DNA of 64,000 nt, from assembly GCF_020379485.1 (NCBI RefSeq), contig NC_063438.1, positions 5,414,024-5,478,023 on the forward strand, read 5' to 3'. Below are positions 39,720-50,112 of this stretch, piece by piece. The translations under genes were made by a program, and so were the position numbers. A model generated the notes under the pieces. That model was not told the origin of the DNA, searched no databases, and saw nothing but the letters and a program-made list of their open reading frames with translations. The stretch comes from Brassica napus. Lineage: Eukaryota > Streptophyta > Magnoliopsida > Brassicales > Brassicaceae. How positions within the stretch are numbered: the stretch's first letter is position 1; each line of letters starts with the position of its first letter.

Positions 39720-40968
39720 ATGGCGGGTTGTGGTAAAACTCTCGGATCCCGCGTTGCCAAGAAGGCGACGTCTCGGAGCAGCAAAGCCCAGTTCCCCGTC
39801 GGTCGTATCGCCCGGTTCTTGAAAAACGGCAAGTACGCGTTCGCCGGAGCTCCGGTTTACCTCGCCGCCGTTCTCGCGTACCTCGCTGCGGAGGTAATTT
39901 CTCGATTCTTTAGATCTGGTAGGTTCAGTTTAGGATTAATTTGGTTCGGTTCAGGATTTTAAAAGGAGATAAACCGAATCGAAACCAAATAAAATTTGGG
40001 TTAGTTTTTCCAATTTCGGTTTCAGGATTTGTCGGTTAAAAGGTTAAGTTCACATTATTTCGGTTAATGCTTATGATATAGTTGGGCTAAAGATATTTGG
40101 GCCTCGCTAAGAAACCCATTTAAATGGCCCAATTGAGTATCTTATTTAAGCCTAGAGTTTATCATCTGCAGATTCTGTATATATACACACTTGCCGCGGG
40201 AATCGCTTCTCACCGGAGAGATACGTATCGCCGGAACCACCCCGTCGCTTGATTCTCGATTCGGCGGAGAGATACCCTAATTTCCCTTTTATTGTTGAAC
40301 TCAATCGAAGATAAGGCAATGGTGAAAAGCGAAGTGAAGACCGAGAAGCTTGATGACGACATCACAATCAAAGACCATAAGCACCGTCGTCGCGTGGTTA
40401 GCTCCGCCGAGGCCTTAGATAGAAAGTTCAAGAGAACCGTCCTCTGCGTGGCGAAACCGTCTTACCTTCTGAGTCTGCTTGAGCGAAGTAGTACCCGATG
40501 CAACTACCTCAAACGGTTGCCGAAGATCCTTAGTGAGCTGCTTCGCCAGAGAAACTGGAGAGAAGCTAGCGGTGTACTTAGCGTCTTGATGCAAGGGACT
40601 ATGGGAGATGGGTCTCCTTCCATGAAACGCCTCAAATACGAGGTTCTGTCTTTTTCTTTTTCTTTTCCGAAATTGTGTCTGTGTAGGTTCAGTTTAGTTA
40701 AACCGTGATTTAGTAAAGCGGTTTTGGGTTTTTGTTGAATTTTTGGATCTGTGTAGGTTCTTGAATTGGCTGGAAACGCGGCGAGGGACAACAAGAAGAC
40801 GAGATGCCACGTCATATCCAGTTGGCTGTGAGGAACGACGAGGAGCTGAGCAAGTTGCTTGGGGATGTGACGATTGCTAACGGATGTGTGATGCCCAACA
40901 TTCACAACCTTCTTCTTCCCAAGAAGGCTGGTGGTGGTGCTTCACCGCGTTCCGGTGACGACAAGTAG
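39720..40968 (+). pseudogene. Histone H2A captured copy, broken
   Basis: Exon 1 (39720-39893) and exon 2 (40757-40968) correspond to the two exons of plant canonical H2A (MAG.GKTLGS and [10 protein letters not shown]), joined at the usual intron in AAEV/LELAG. Breaks: GL is missing in [14 protein letters not shown] is reduced in KYA-F-AGAP, and the acidic-patch Glu in VLEYLAAE is Ala. About 4 bp are missing after NKKTR, shifting frame before [12 protein letters not shown]. The canonical MAGRGK starts MAGCGK. It is neither H2A.X (no SQEF tail) nor functional. The intron is enlarged by an exon of another gene. Confidence 0.88.
40320..40639 (+). pseudogene. First exon of another gene, inside the H2A intron
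   Basis: An open exon begins MVKSEVKTEKLDDDITIKDH and continues with KHRRRVVSSAEALDRKFKRT, ending near KRLKYEV. An upstream leader (TATATATACAC near 40180, then GC-rich DNA) suggests its own promoter was carried along. From memory it resembles the N terminus of plant TAF1A-like RNA polymerase I factors, but this is unverified. No further exons of the gene follow, so it is a fragment. It interrupts the intron of the captured H2A. Confidence 0.5.
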
Positions 40969-41436
40969 ATTCAGTTATGTGTTTGTGGGGTTTTGACGAG
41001 GAGGTTTTAGGTGAATCTCTGTGTATGTTTTAGAGTCTTTTGTAATCCAGTAACAATAATAGTGGAGAGAGTGTCAACAATTCGAAGAACAAGAGTGGAA
41101 ACATGAAATCATAGATTTTTTTTATCTATTTATTTTGTCATTTCTGGTCTGAATATTGAAAGTTGATATTATCTGTTCTTTGCTTCGGTTTGCGATGAAT
41201 CCGTAAATTCGAAGAGAATGGTATATACTATGCTCTGTTTGCTGCTTAAAAATTTGACTTCGGGATTTTTTTTTTTTTTTTTTTTTTTGTAAAATGTTTT
41301 ACCTCTGATTTCTTTTCACAGCACGTTTCTACGACCTAACCTCCTTTTTCAATTTTAAAAATAATCTGTTCAAAAGCACTTTCATGAATAATATTATTAG
41401 TACAAATATTATTTATAACTTTTAACAGAATAAATA

Positions 41437-44435
41437 TCTATACTAATACTAAAAAAGATATATGAGCTCCATTAAACCTATCCACGTAAGCATAAAAAAA
41501 CAACCAATAAAAAACCTTCTTTTTGCCACGTAACATTAGGTTTCTTCTTCTTTTCATGTTTGCGATCTTTCCCAATTTTTTTCCAGAAACTTGAAGCGTC
41601 TTTCCAATCTCCTCTTCGCATCTCCCTTCACTACTCCTATTTAAAACAGTTTGTCCAATCTTTCATGCGATCAGAATCGCGTTCCTCTATAGGAGAAGAA
41701 GATAAAGTCATGGCCATGAAATTTGTTAGATCCACCGGAAATCTTGAATTCTACGGTTCCAAAAGCAAAAAGATTTATCAGGTTTGTGTCTACTCCATTC
41801 ATTATTCATTCTGCTGAAAATAATTTCATCTGATTCTTTATGGGTGATTCATTGATGTTAGCTTGATTCTTAAAAATAACTGCAAGATCATATCACTGTT
41901 TTCCATCCACATAATCTCCTTTCTATTTAAGCAGGGATAAGATACGAAGGAATGTTAGTTTAGAAGCGTAATCCATGTTTCGATCCCGTCGGAGCTCCAC
42001 AGCGACCACCAAGGACCATAGTCAAAAGCGTAACCCGTGTTTCGATCCTGTCGGAGCTCCACCGCGACCACCGAGGACCATAGTCAAAATTTCATTCGGT
42101 TAGTTAGCTTACATATATATATTTATATATGAATACCTTTCTAAAGATTCAATAAGAATATTGTTTATGTGTGTCAGTGTGTGAATTCGAATCATTTTTC
42201 TTGATTGGATTGAGTCAGGGGAATAATTTGAAAGAATTGTAGTATATATGGCTGACACCTAGATTGAACTGAAAGCTTTTTGGTTTAAAACTTAACTCTT
42301 GAATCATTTCCTCGACTTTATATATGCTTTGCTTTTCTATTGTATGAAATTCTTTGACACTTACGAATGCTCACCTCAGTTAATGACGGGATTGTCAAGA
42401 AAACCTATAAGTAGTCCAAGAAGATCAATTTTACAGTCCTCTAAACTGTTTGTCTGCTTTCAGCTGCAGAAGGGTAAGTGACAATCACTTCTAGGGCACC
42501 ATCTCAGAATGTACTGCCAAGTGGTTTCGGCTTAAAAATCTATAAGGTTATCATTCATCAACAAATTTTTATTACTCTTACAGTTTGTATCTCTGCACCA
42601 TCTAAACTGTTTCAGATCACGGTTAACCAGATAATGAACAATTTCAACTGATTAGCAAAAGGAAACTGAAGCATGACTCATGTTTAGAGCTATATATTTT
42701 TTTATATGACTGGTATAAGCATCATCCCAATCTATCTAACAACTGTCATCAAGATCCTGTTTTTTTTTTTTGGTTTGTCGGTGACAAATCCATTTTTTAA
42801 AGCCTATGTGTCAGTGACTCTCACCGTTTGTAACGATTTGGTGTCATTGTGTGTAGGACTTGAAGTTCTCAACCTTCCACCTGATATCCAAGAGATCCTA
42901 CAACACTTGAGAATGAGAGTACTGCAAGAACCATTCAGTGGCTCTAAAATCATACATGGGGAAACTATCCGAGCATAAGTTTGGGGCATGTGACTGGTAC
43001 AGTGTTGCGTCCTCCAGGATATGCACATTCTTGGTGTTCATCCTCTTCTTATTATTTTGATAGAAGGGAACTGACTGCTTTTCCTTTATTAGTGTCGGTG
43101 GCCGAAAATCCTTCTAGCTACGGTTGTGAAGTTGATCAGCCTTTTAGATAAGATTGTGACAGGTGCTCAGATGGGAGTTATCAGTCTCATAATGAGAGGT
43201 GAGCATATCTTTCCCATGATTGTAATGCAAAACCCTCCTGCAGGGTCCTATTCTTTGAGGGAAAATATATATGGGCCCTTGATCTCCGGTTGGCTTCTCT
43301 AACTGCAATCAGGAATTGGTCAGTTCACTTACAGAATGTATGGCTGCAATTTCATATCACTTTATGTGCTGATGTTCTGCCCAAAACTTAGTAAGGCTAA
43401 TACAAGCCAGTGTTTCTTCTTTGCAGGTGTTCTTTACATTAAAAGAAAAATATTCTGCCGGGGAGATCCAGTTGAGATGGATCACCATAATCTGCAATGC
43501 TCCCCATCACTGATTAAAATTTTCCAGAGATCGACTCCCTGATGGAATACTACATAGAAGGACAGGCAAAGCTAAAGATGAAGATTGCAAAGGGTGATGA
43601 ATGTGATTAGGATAAAATGTGATAAAGAATAAGATTACTGGAGTGCTTGAGAGATAAGTGTAATTGTTCAGTTTTGTTACTTTATGCGACGAAGTTATAA
43701 ATATCCGTTGCAAACAACTTGAAACTTCTGTTTCCATCTTAATATCAAATGTTTACTAAAAGAATTAAGGAAATTCTTAGGAAAATAGCGACAAAGAAAT
43801 GAGAACTTATGATGTAATTTGTAATACGAGCTATATTGGAGCAGCTAATTACTGTATAAAAGATTGAGATCTTATGTGAAAAAAAATTAAAGTGATATAG
43901 TTAAAGGGTAAAGTAACCGGAACCGGTCAAAATAACCGGCTATTTTATTAGACATTTCAATATAAACATATAAGGAATTCTTCAGCTGAATAGTTAATTT
44001 AGTGGGAAGAGGAGAGAAGGAATTCTTCAATGTTGATTTGCATCAAGGCACTCAGAGGCAGTCCCGTTCGTGATCGGACCTCCAAGGGTTCGGTTGCCTG
44101 TATATACAAGGTACTTTATAAAGTACCTCAAATTATGACAAATATAAACATGTGATAATCCTTGCCTGCAAAATATAATATTTGATTATAAAATCCGGTA
44201 CTTTACTTAAACGATCAAAGTATAACAATCAAATAAACCTCCGGTTTATACAAATATAAAATAATCTTTGTCATTTATAAGTGTATAAAATAGTCTTTAA
44301 TTGTTAATTAATCAGCTCCGGATACAATTTATTCTTATTTTGATGCCTCAAAGGTTTATGTTTATAAGTGTAAAAAAAAATTAAACAACTAAAGATTATA
44401 CGAATACCCCGGGCGTAGCCCGGGAAAATCCCTAG
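41437..44435 (+). mobile_element. Inner Helitron
   Basis: The 5' end TCTATACTAATACTAAAAAA follows an A and matches the outer element's start over the first 100 bp (ATATGAGCTCCATT, CCTATCCACGT, TTTTTGCCACGT). The 3' end at 44408-44435 has the hairpin CCCGGGCGTAGCCCGGG, then AAAATCCCTAG followed by T. The 3-kb body has no helicase. It contains short coding-like pieces near 41710-41780 (MKFVRSTGNLEFYGSKSKK) and 42857-42978 (LEVLNLPPDIQEILQHLRMR), probably captured exons of unknown genes. Confidence 0.72.
41966..42090 (+). repeat. Two tandem copies of a 62-bp GC-rich unit
   Basis: The unit starts GCGTAATCCATGTTTCGATC and ends GACCATAGTCAAAA. It occurs at about 41966 and 42028 with few differences, inside the inner Helitron. 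Function is unknown. Confidence 0.75.
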
Positions 44436-44963
44436 TATTCTTAACCTGCAATTATGGCATTTATTCATGCGCCCTGAACTTTCCAAAAACCGTGAGGGCA
44501 TTGTCACTTAGCATTACTTGCGTGACAATGAATGATCTTCGTAATATTCCAATTTAGGAATGTTTTGAGCTAAAAAGACACTAATTACTGTTTTAAACGT
44601 CCTCATTAATATTATACGATTTTGGTAATGAAAAATTACAGTCAAAACAGAATCATATAGACATTTTTTTCATCAAGACTGATTTATTTTAAATTTATTT
44701 GCGTTGACAACTATATCTGTTTGTTTTCTATAATATTCCAATGAATCCGCTGTACATTTGAATTACGAAAATAATTATGGAAAGTTTTGGGAAATCAATA
44801 TTAATTTGAATTACGCGAATAAAGATGGCAATTGGCTATCATTATTTACCTAGACTTACTCCTTGCATATATAAATACAAGACCTTCTAGCTACAATATT
44901 TCCTCACCATTGTCTATTTCTCAGTACATCCTTACAACAAACATTCTTGCAAGCACAACACTC

Positions 44964-45101
44964 ATGGCGGATTTTAACTCCGTTGCCGATTTGAAACCTT
45001 TCAAGACAATGTGGAGAGTGAGGGTTAGTATTTTTCGATTGTGGAAGCAATATTCTGCTCCTGGTGGCCTAACCATTGAAATGGTTCTCATTGATTCAAA
45101 T
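44964..45101 (+). pseudogene. RPA1-like first exon, Helitron-derived fragment
   Basis: The exon begins MADFNSVADLKPFKTMWRVR and continues VSIFRLWKQYSAPGG to IDSN, ending at a GT donor (45102). This is the start of plant replication-protein-A-like OB-fold proteins. Plant Helitrons encode such proteins, which bind single-stranded DNA. No following exon was found; a hAT-like element lies 310 bp downstream. It supports Helitron identity of the outer element. Confidence 0.75.
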
Positions 45102-45415
45102 GTAAGTTTCTACAATCTTTTGAATGTTGAATGTAATATTAAGTTCTTTTTAATCAATTTTAATTTATTTTGTTTTCTTATATTTTGTTTTTTTCATATT
45201 TTATTAGTCAATTTCTTATCCTATGTTTTATCTTATATTTTATAATTTATTATGAAAACAATAATTATATTGTCAATGTTTCGTTTATCTTTATTTCATA
45301 ATTTATTTTATATGAATTTTTGCTTACTCTTAGGGATCCACTTCCACTAAATATACTTCAAGCTAACAAAACAAATACACAAGTTTTTTAAAAAAAGTCT
45401 AAGCTTAGTTTATAT

Positions 45416-46433
45416 CCTTGTTCTAAAACTCGGCCGAGTCACCGATTTTGCGGCCGAGAATACGGTGATCGGAGCTGCACCGTGGCGAGTCAGGGGTGAT
45501 CGGTATCATTATACGGTGAGGTGAGTTATGTCCGCCTGGACCGTAGAATTAAAGAACGCGGCGTATAAAAAGTAAAAACTCGGAATCTCAGATCAATTAG
45601 AATTACAACAATAGCGTGATTCTCAAAAAATAATGAGCCCGGAAGTGTTGCATAAACATATGATTCGAAGTTGTACACATGATACCGTTGATGATTGATA
45701 CCGTGGTTGTTTCTGCATGTCCGGTGGTTCGATAAATCAATCCAAACGAAGAAGACGACATTCCTCAAGCTTATTATCAGGACTTCACGATTTTCAGTTT
45801 ATTTTCTAAAGGCCCAATTAGTTGTAATATTCATAAGCCCAACACATTAACCGTAAATAATAAGTCTTTATACTTTTAATTTGCATGTTAGTCTCATGAT
45901 CCAAACTATATATATTTTTGGTAATTTTTGTGAGTGTATTATTTTTTGATTTTTGTTTTTATATTATCTATTTTGGTATTTGATGAATCTTTTATATATT
46001 TTTACAACTATAAACTCACTAAAAATTACTCCCGAGTATACTCTGACTTTATCTCGATCTTTTAACAATTCGGGATTGCCGCACGGATAACGCGTAGCGC
46101 GATTCCGTACAAAGGTAAAAAGTAACATAACAATATATAGAAGAAGTCGAATCCTGCCCTGGTTGAAGATTCCAATGATCATACCTTTCACTTTCTCAAT
46201 TTACAATGCATCAAAAATTACTTTGGCTACGTAAATTCTTTGTACAGTTATGAAACCATATTATATAGTGACTGCATCTTAAAATGTTAATTTTATGTAT
46301 AAAATATGGTATTATATGTATAAAAATACAAAAAATTCCGCCCCGCGTACTCCCCGATTTTTTCCGATTTTTCAATAAATCGCTAGACCCGGGTGTGCCG
46401 CACGCGTAGCGCCTAGCGAGTTTCCGAACAAGG
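45416..46433. mobile_element. hAT-like nonautonomous DNA transposon
   Basis: Ends are CCTTGTTCTAAAACTCGGCC on the left and, as reverse complement, CCTTGTTCGGAAACTCGCTA on the right. Flanks are GTTTATAT (45408-45415) and GTTCATAT (46434-46441), an 8-bp duplication with one change, fitting hAT. No transposase is encoded. A second copy of the right-end sequence (GCCGCACGGATAACGCGTAG) occurs internally near 46078, so the element itself was partly duplicated. Confidence 0.5.
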
Positions 46434-46784
46434 GTTCATATAGGCATACACAATTTTGTTGAATCCTTTATTATATAAAATGTAACAATATTTTTTCTAT
46501 GATTTTTACCTTTGTAATACCTATATATTTAAAGTGACAAACTATTTAAGTCTATTTACTCCGCGCAGGGCGCGGATTATCACCTAGTGAATTATATATA
46601 TCACTGCAATATATAAATAAAAATAATTCAATCATAAAAATATAATAGAGCTACAATATCATAGCGAAAACATTATTAAATGGAAGAACAACGATAAATT
46701 TTTGCAAAGTCGCAGCATCGATCTGCTATTTAGGTCATTTAAAAATAACAAAAAAGGACATAGCTAGATAATTGGTAACATGAG

Positions 46785-46901
46785 TTATTCATCGCCCCAA
46801 CACCGTTTGATGAGTTTTGGGGCGCAATACAAGCCAGCAACAATAGCCGAGATGATGATGAGCGCCACAAAGACGATGGTTAGGATGTAACCTGTATCCA
46901 T
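46785..46901 (-). CDS. 38-residue putative membrane microprotein
   Basis: From the ATG at 46901 a 38-codon frame reads MDTGYILTIVFVALIIISAI followed by VAGLYCAPKLIKRCWGDE and a TAA stop. One strongly hydrophobic segment (residues 5-25) is followed by a basic, Cys-containing tail, so it suits a single-pass membrane protein with a short cytosolic end. A TATAAATA box lies 87 bp upstream (46988-46995), giving a compact gene layout. I recognise no family. The frame has no internal weakness such as rare stops near the end, but at this length chance cannot be excluded. It lies between two Helitrons and could be original host DNA or captured. Confidence 0.5.
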   Translation of the reverse strand: MDTGYILTIVFVALIIISAIVAGLYCAPKLIKRCWGDE

Positions 46902-46987
46902 TTTTTCTTGACCAAACCACCAAGCCTTTGGGTCTTTCTAATTTTTCTTCTCTTCTTCTTGTAACCTCCTAGTCAATTTTACTCGTA

Positions 46988-46995
46988 TATTTATA
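46988..46995 (-). promoter_or_regulatory. TATA box upstream of the microprotein gene
   Basis: TATAAATA on the minus strand lies 87 bp before the microprotein ATG, which leaves a 5' UTR of about 55 nt. Confidence 0.45.
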
Positions 46996-47109
46996 CTGTA
47001 TTGTCGACACTAAGTTTAGATTTTTGTGGGTTAGTCAGAGAATTTTGGAAATTTTATATTTTCTCATTAAGGAGCATTAACCAGTGAAAATTCGGAATGT
47101 TTACACTTA

Positions 47110-47698
47110 TCTATACTATTAAAGCAGAATCTTTCTTAGAATTATGCCCCTGACTTTTCCAATTAATTACAAAAATTTCCATAAATTTTTCAATTGTTTT
47201 TAATGGTTTTCAGAAATTAAAAGCCCAACATTGCTTCAGTCCAACTAAACAAAACAGCCCAATAATTTAAAAACTTAAAGTCAAAGAAGTCCAACACTAT
47301 TTTTTTTTAAAACAATTATAAGTCAATTTAAATACATAATTATTATTTAATATTTGTGTAATTATAATTTAAAATTTATGCATTATTTAAAAATATGTAG
47401 AATGAAAAACGTAATGTCTATTACATTTTTCATATAATATTCAATTAATAAGTTAAAATTGTAAATAAATAACCTTAGCAAATATATAATCACAATATGA
47501 TTAAATTTATTGAGTAGAAATTTACCATTTTAAAATCTTTTAACTAATTAATTAGTACACAAATTTATTATTATATAATAAAAAAATAAAGAAGACAAGA
47601 TTATAAAATTGACTATAGATTAGACAAATATTTATTAATTTAAATAAAATTTTAAAAAGAATCGATTCCGCGCTTTGAAAACGCGGGTCAAAATCTAG
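47110..47698 (+). mobile_element. Short nonautonomous Helitron
   Basis: The 5' end TCTATACTATTAAAGCAGAA follows an A. The 3' end has CCGCG...CGCGGG arms around TTTGAAAA, then TCAAAATCTAG followed by T. The 589-bp body is AT-rich and noncoding. It belongs to the same family as the copy at 61460-62117 (shared TTAGAATTATGCCCCTGACT-type start). Confidence 0.82.
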
Positions 47699-47962
47699 TG
47701 GTATTAGTAAATGTCACGAATATATCACTATATTCTTTCTTAAACATTCTAAGAAAGCATAAAATTGGGATATTTACATATAGTAAAAATGTATCTTTTT
47801 GTACCATATATAACTCATTATTCCCTTTTCCCCAATATTTGTTTCTCACATGCTCACTTAATTCCTTTTTTATCTTTTAAGTTCAAAAGCTTCCTTTTCT
47901 ACGATCTTATTTTTTTAATTTTTTCTTTTTGCTAAAGTTATTATGGTGTATCTTTTTGTATA

Positions 47963-49213
47963 CTAGGCAAAGAGCCCGTGCGATATCGCACGGAAACTCA
48001 TTTAATAAAGAATATATTATAATCTATAATTTATAATTTTATATGCCTGATAAAAAAATTAAATTACATAAATAATTAAATTTAATTTTGATGATTAAAA
48101 TATGATTTACAAAGTATTCAAATATATATATATATTATAAACCTTAATGTTCCCTTTAATTTTTTTTATCAAAACACATATTGCATACAATTGTGTCTTC
48201 ATCCTTTTTTAAGTTTTTTCATAAAATTTTTCACATGATAGTTATCTTCAACCACTTTTTGAACAAAATGCAATTCTTTTTTTGCATGATATATAATTTT
48301 TTTTCCTATTTAAGACATAATATTAAAATTATTAGTTTATAATTTTAAACAATTATAATTTATATGTTGGTAATTGTTATTTTGTATATTTATCTACCTG
48401 CTTTATTTATTGAAAATGAATATTCAGAAAATTGAATATTGTAATAAATATATGTTGATTTACGTTAATATGACCCGTCTCATTTATAATCTTTTTTTTA
48501 ATTTTTGGGAGAGTTCTTATAAAATACAAACACTTATTATATAAACTAACACATTACTTAAATAAAACCAATATTTTTTAAAGCAATCCCACTTTGAGAA
48601 GAAAAGACACCTTGTTTTAGATGAAAAGTTGCAACTTTGACATTATTTTTTTTACCATTTTATTATTAGTAGATTAGTGAAAATTTGATTTGAAAAATGC
48701 ATGGGAGAGATTAATTATAGATTTTTTAAAGCCTATTTGAATAGTCACAACCCTTCAATATGAATAGTCGCATTCTTCTAATACTCACAACTTCTCACTT
48801 TTTAAAAGATACTAGTGAATAGTCACAACTTTTAGACTATTTTTAGAAGGACACAACCTTACAACATATAACTTTTAGAAAAGACACAACTCTCTACACA
48901 TATTTTTCAAAAGACACAACATTTCAACATAATTGAAGTTCACAACCTTAGGAATTAATTGGAAAAGACACAACCTTACAACATAGAACTTTTAGAAAAA
49001 ACACAACCCTTTACACTACTTTTTCAAAAGACACAATCTTTCAATATAAGTGGATTCACAACCTTAGAAATTAATTGGAAAAGACACAACCTTCCAACAT
49101 AGAACTTTTAGAAAAGACACAACCCTTTACACTTCTTTTTTAAAAAACACAACTTTTCAACATAAGTGGACTCACAATCTTTGGAATTAATTGGAATTGC
49201 TATTATTAGTAGA
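47963..49213 (-). mobile_element. Minus-strand Helitron with internal tandem repeats
   Basis: On the minus strand the 5' end reads TCTACTAATAATAGCAATTC after an A. The 3' end has the palindrome CCGTGCGATATCGCACGG, then GCTCTTTGCCTAG followed by T. The 1.25-kb element encodes nothing visible and contains three 116-bp tandem repeats near its 5' end. Another copy of its 5' end lies at 52351. Confidence 0.78.
48846..49194 (+). repeat. Three tandem copies of a 116-bp unit
   Basis: The unit starts AAAAGACACAACCTTACAAC and ends GGAATTAATTGG. Starts are about 48846, 48963 and 49079. Within each unit the core RAAAGACACAAC occurs three times, so the repeat is itself built of shorter repeats. It sits at the 5' end of a Helitron. 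Confidence 0.8.
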
Positions 49214-49541
49214 TATAACGGTTATAATTAGTTTAATTTTTTTTTGAGAAAATATAATTAGTTTAACTCATTCAGAAGATAATATTATTATAAAACTGAA
49301 GGTGTGTTAGAAAGATTATAAAGTTGGCAAGTGTTATTTATGAAGCCCATTATTTATTCAAATTACGAACAAGTATTGGCTGGACACTTATTAAAGTTAT
49401 GGTTTAACCATCGTAACCATTCGTTCATAGTTCATACCTTTTCCAAGTCATTTTGTTTTTGTAACCACACCTTTTCCAAGTCATTATAGTGTTTATAAAT
49501 CCTTCTTTTAATCCACGAATTTTCAAACTAAAACATTTATC

Positions 49542-49957
49542 ATGGAACTACCTAAAGAAATTGTGTGTAATATTTTATTGAAGGTTTTCGATCAGTCAAT
49601 AATTTTTTTGGGAATTGTAGATTAGTAAATAAAGAAATTGAAGGAATTTCTAAATCATCTTTTGTTTTAAAAAATCTACTGATAAGTAATATGTTCAAGC
49701 CCCCATATAATTTGGAATTTCTTTCTAAGCATGATAACTTTTAGAGGATTGCGCTTGTAATAACAACGATGAAGCATTGTTTTTATCGGGCATTAATGTA
49801 TTTTATTTTAAAAGAGACAAACATAAAGGTCTTAAAACTTGCTGCATCTTATTTGCATTCCAAATCGATATATATATATAGAAATCATGTATATATTAGG
49901 TATTATTCTTATTGGAGAAGGAGACTTAACATAAGGTACTGCTTCAATTTCTAGGTA
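49542..49957 (+). pseudogene. F-box protein remnant (At2g35280-like family)
   Basis: The sequence starts MELPKEIVCNILLKVFDQSI, an F-box N terminus, and loses frame within 25 codons. Later pieces in other frames resemble the family's repeat region: MFKPPYNLEFLSKHD and DEALFLSGINVFYFKRDK, then LKLAASYLHSKSIYIY. F-box proteins recruit substrates to SCF ubiquitin ligases. Several frameshifts and stops show that this copy is dead. Confidence 0.6.
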
Positions 49958-49987
49958 GTGTAGTAATGGTAACTTTTAAGAACGGAA

Positions 49988-50112
49988 TTGTACATTTAAC
50001 AGTTTTCTAATGGTGTCATTGATAACTTTCTGATCAAACCCATATTCTTTCATTGCATCTTTCGCAGCATCACTTCGCAGTAATCCAATCTTCTCTAAAA
50101 GCCATATAAGGA
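49988..50112 (-). pseudogene. WIYLD-domain-like exon fragment
   Basis: On the minus strand an open piece reads LLEKIGLLRSDAAKDAMKEY followed by GFDQKVINDTIRKLL. It resembles the WIYLD ubiquitin-binding domain of plant SUVR histone methyltransferases (pattern DA...M..YGF....V..T...LL). It lacks a start and ends shortly after. Probably an exon carried or stranded by mobile DNA. Confidence 0.42.

Larger units (their letters stand above)
39178..46587 (+). mobile_element. Outer Helitron with captured gene fragments (probable)
   Basis: The 5' end reads TCTATACTATATTAAAAGAG after an A. A Helitron-type 3' end lies at 46560-46587: hairpin CCGCGCAGGGCGCGG, then ATTATCACCTAG followed by T. Insertion between A and T without duplication is the Helitron rule. 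The interior contains H2A fragments, a nested exon of another gene, an RPA-like exon and a nested hAT-like element. A second Helitron with its own ends (41437-44435) sits inside. Pairing of ends is inferred from nesting: 39178 might instead belong to the 3' end at 44435. Confidence 0.55.

Noticed and set aside
39720..39962. Functional histone H2A, or H2A.X
   Set aside because: Internal deletions, a frameshift and loss of the acidic-patch residue make it dead, and the SQEF tail of H2A.X is absent.
44040..44110. tRNA-like stretch with GGGTTCGG
   Set aside because: No acceptor or anticodon stems could be folded around it.
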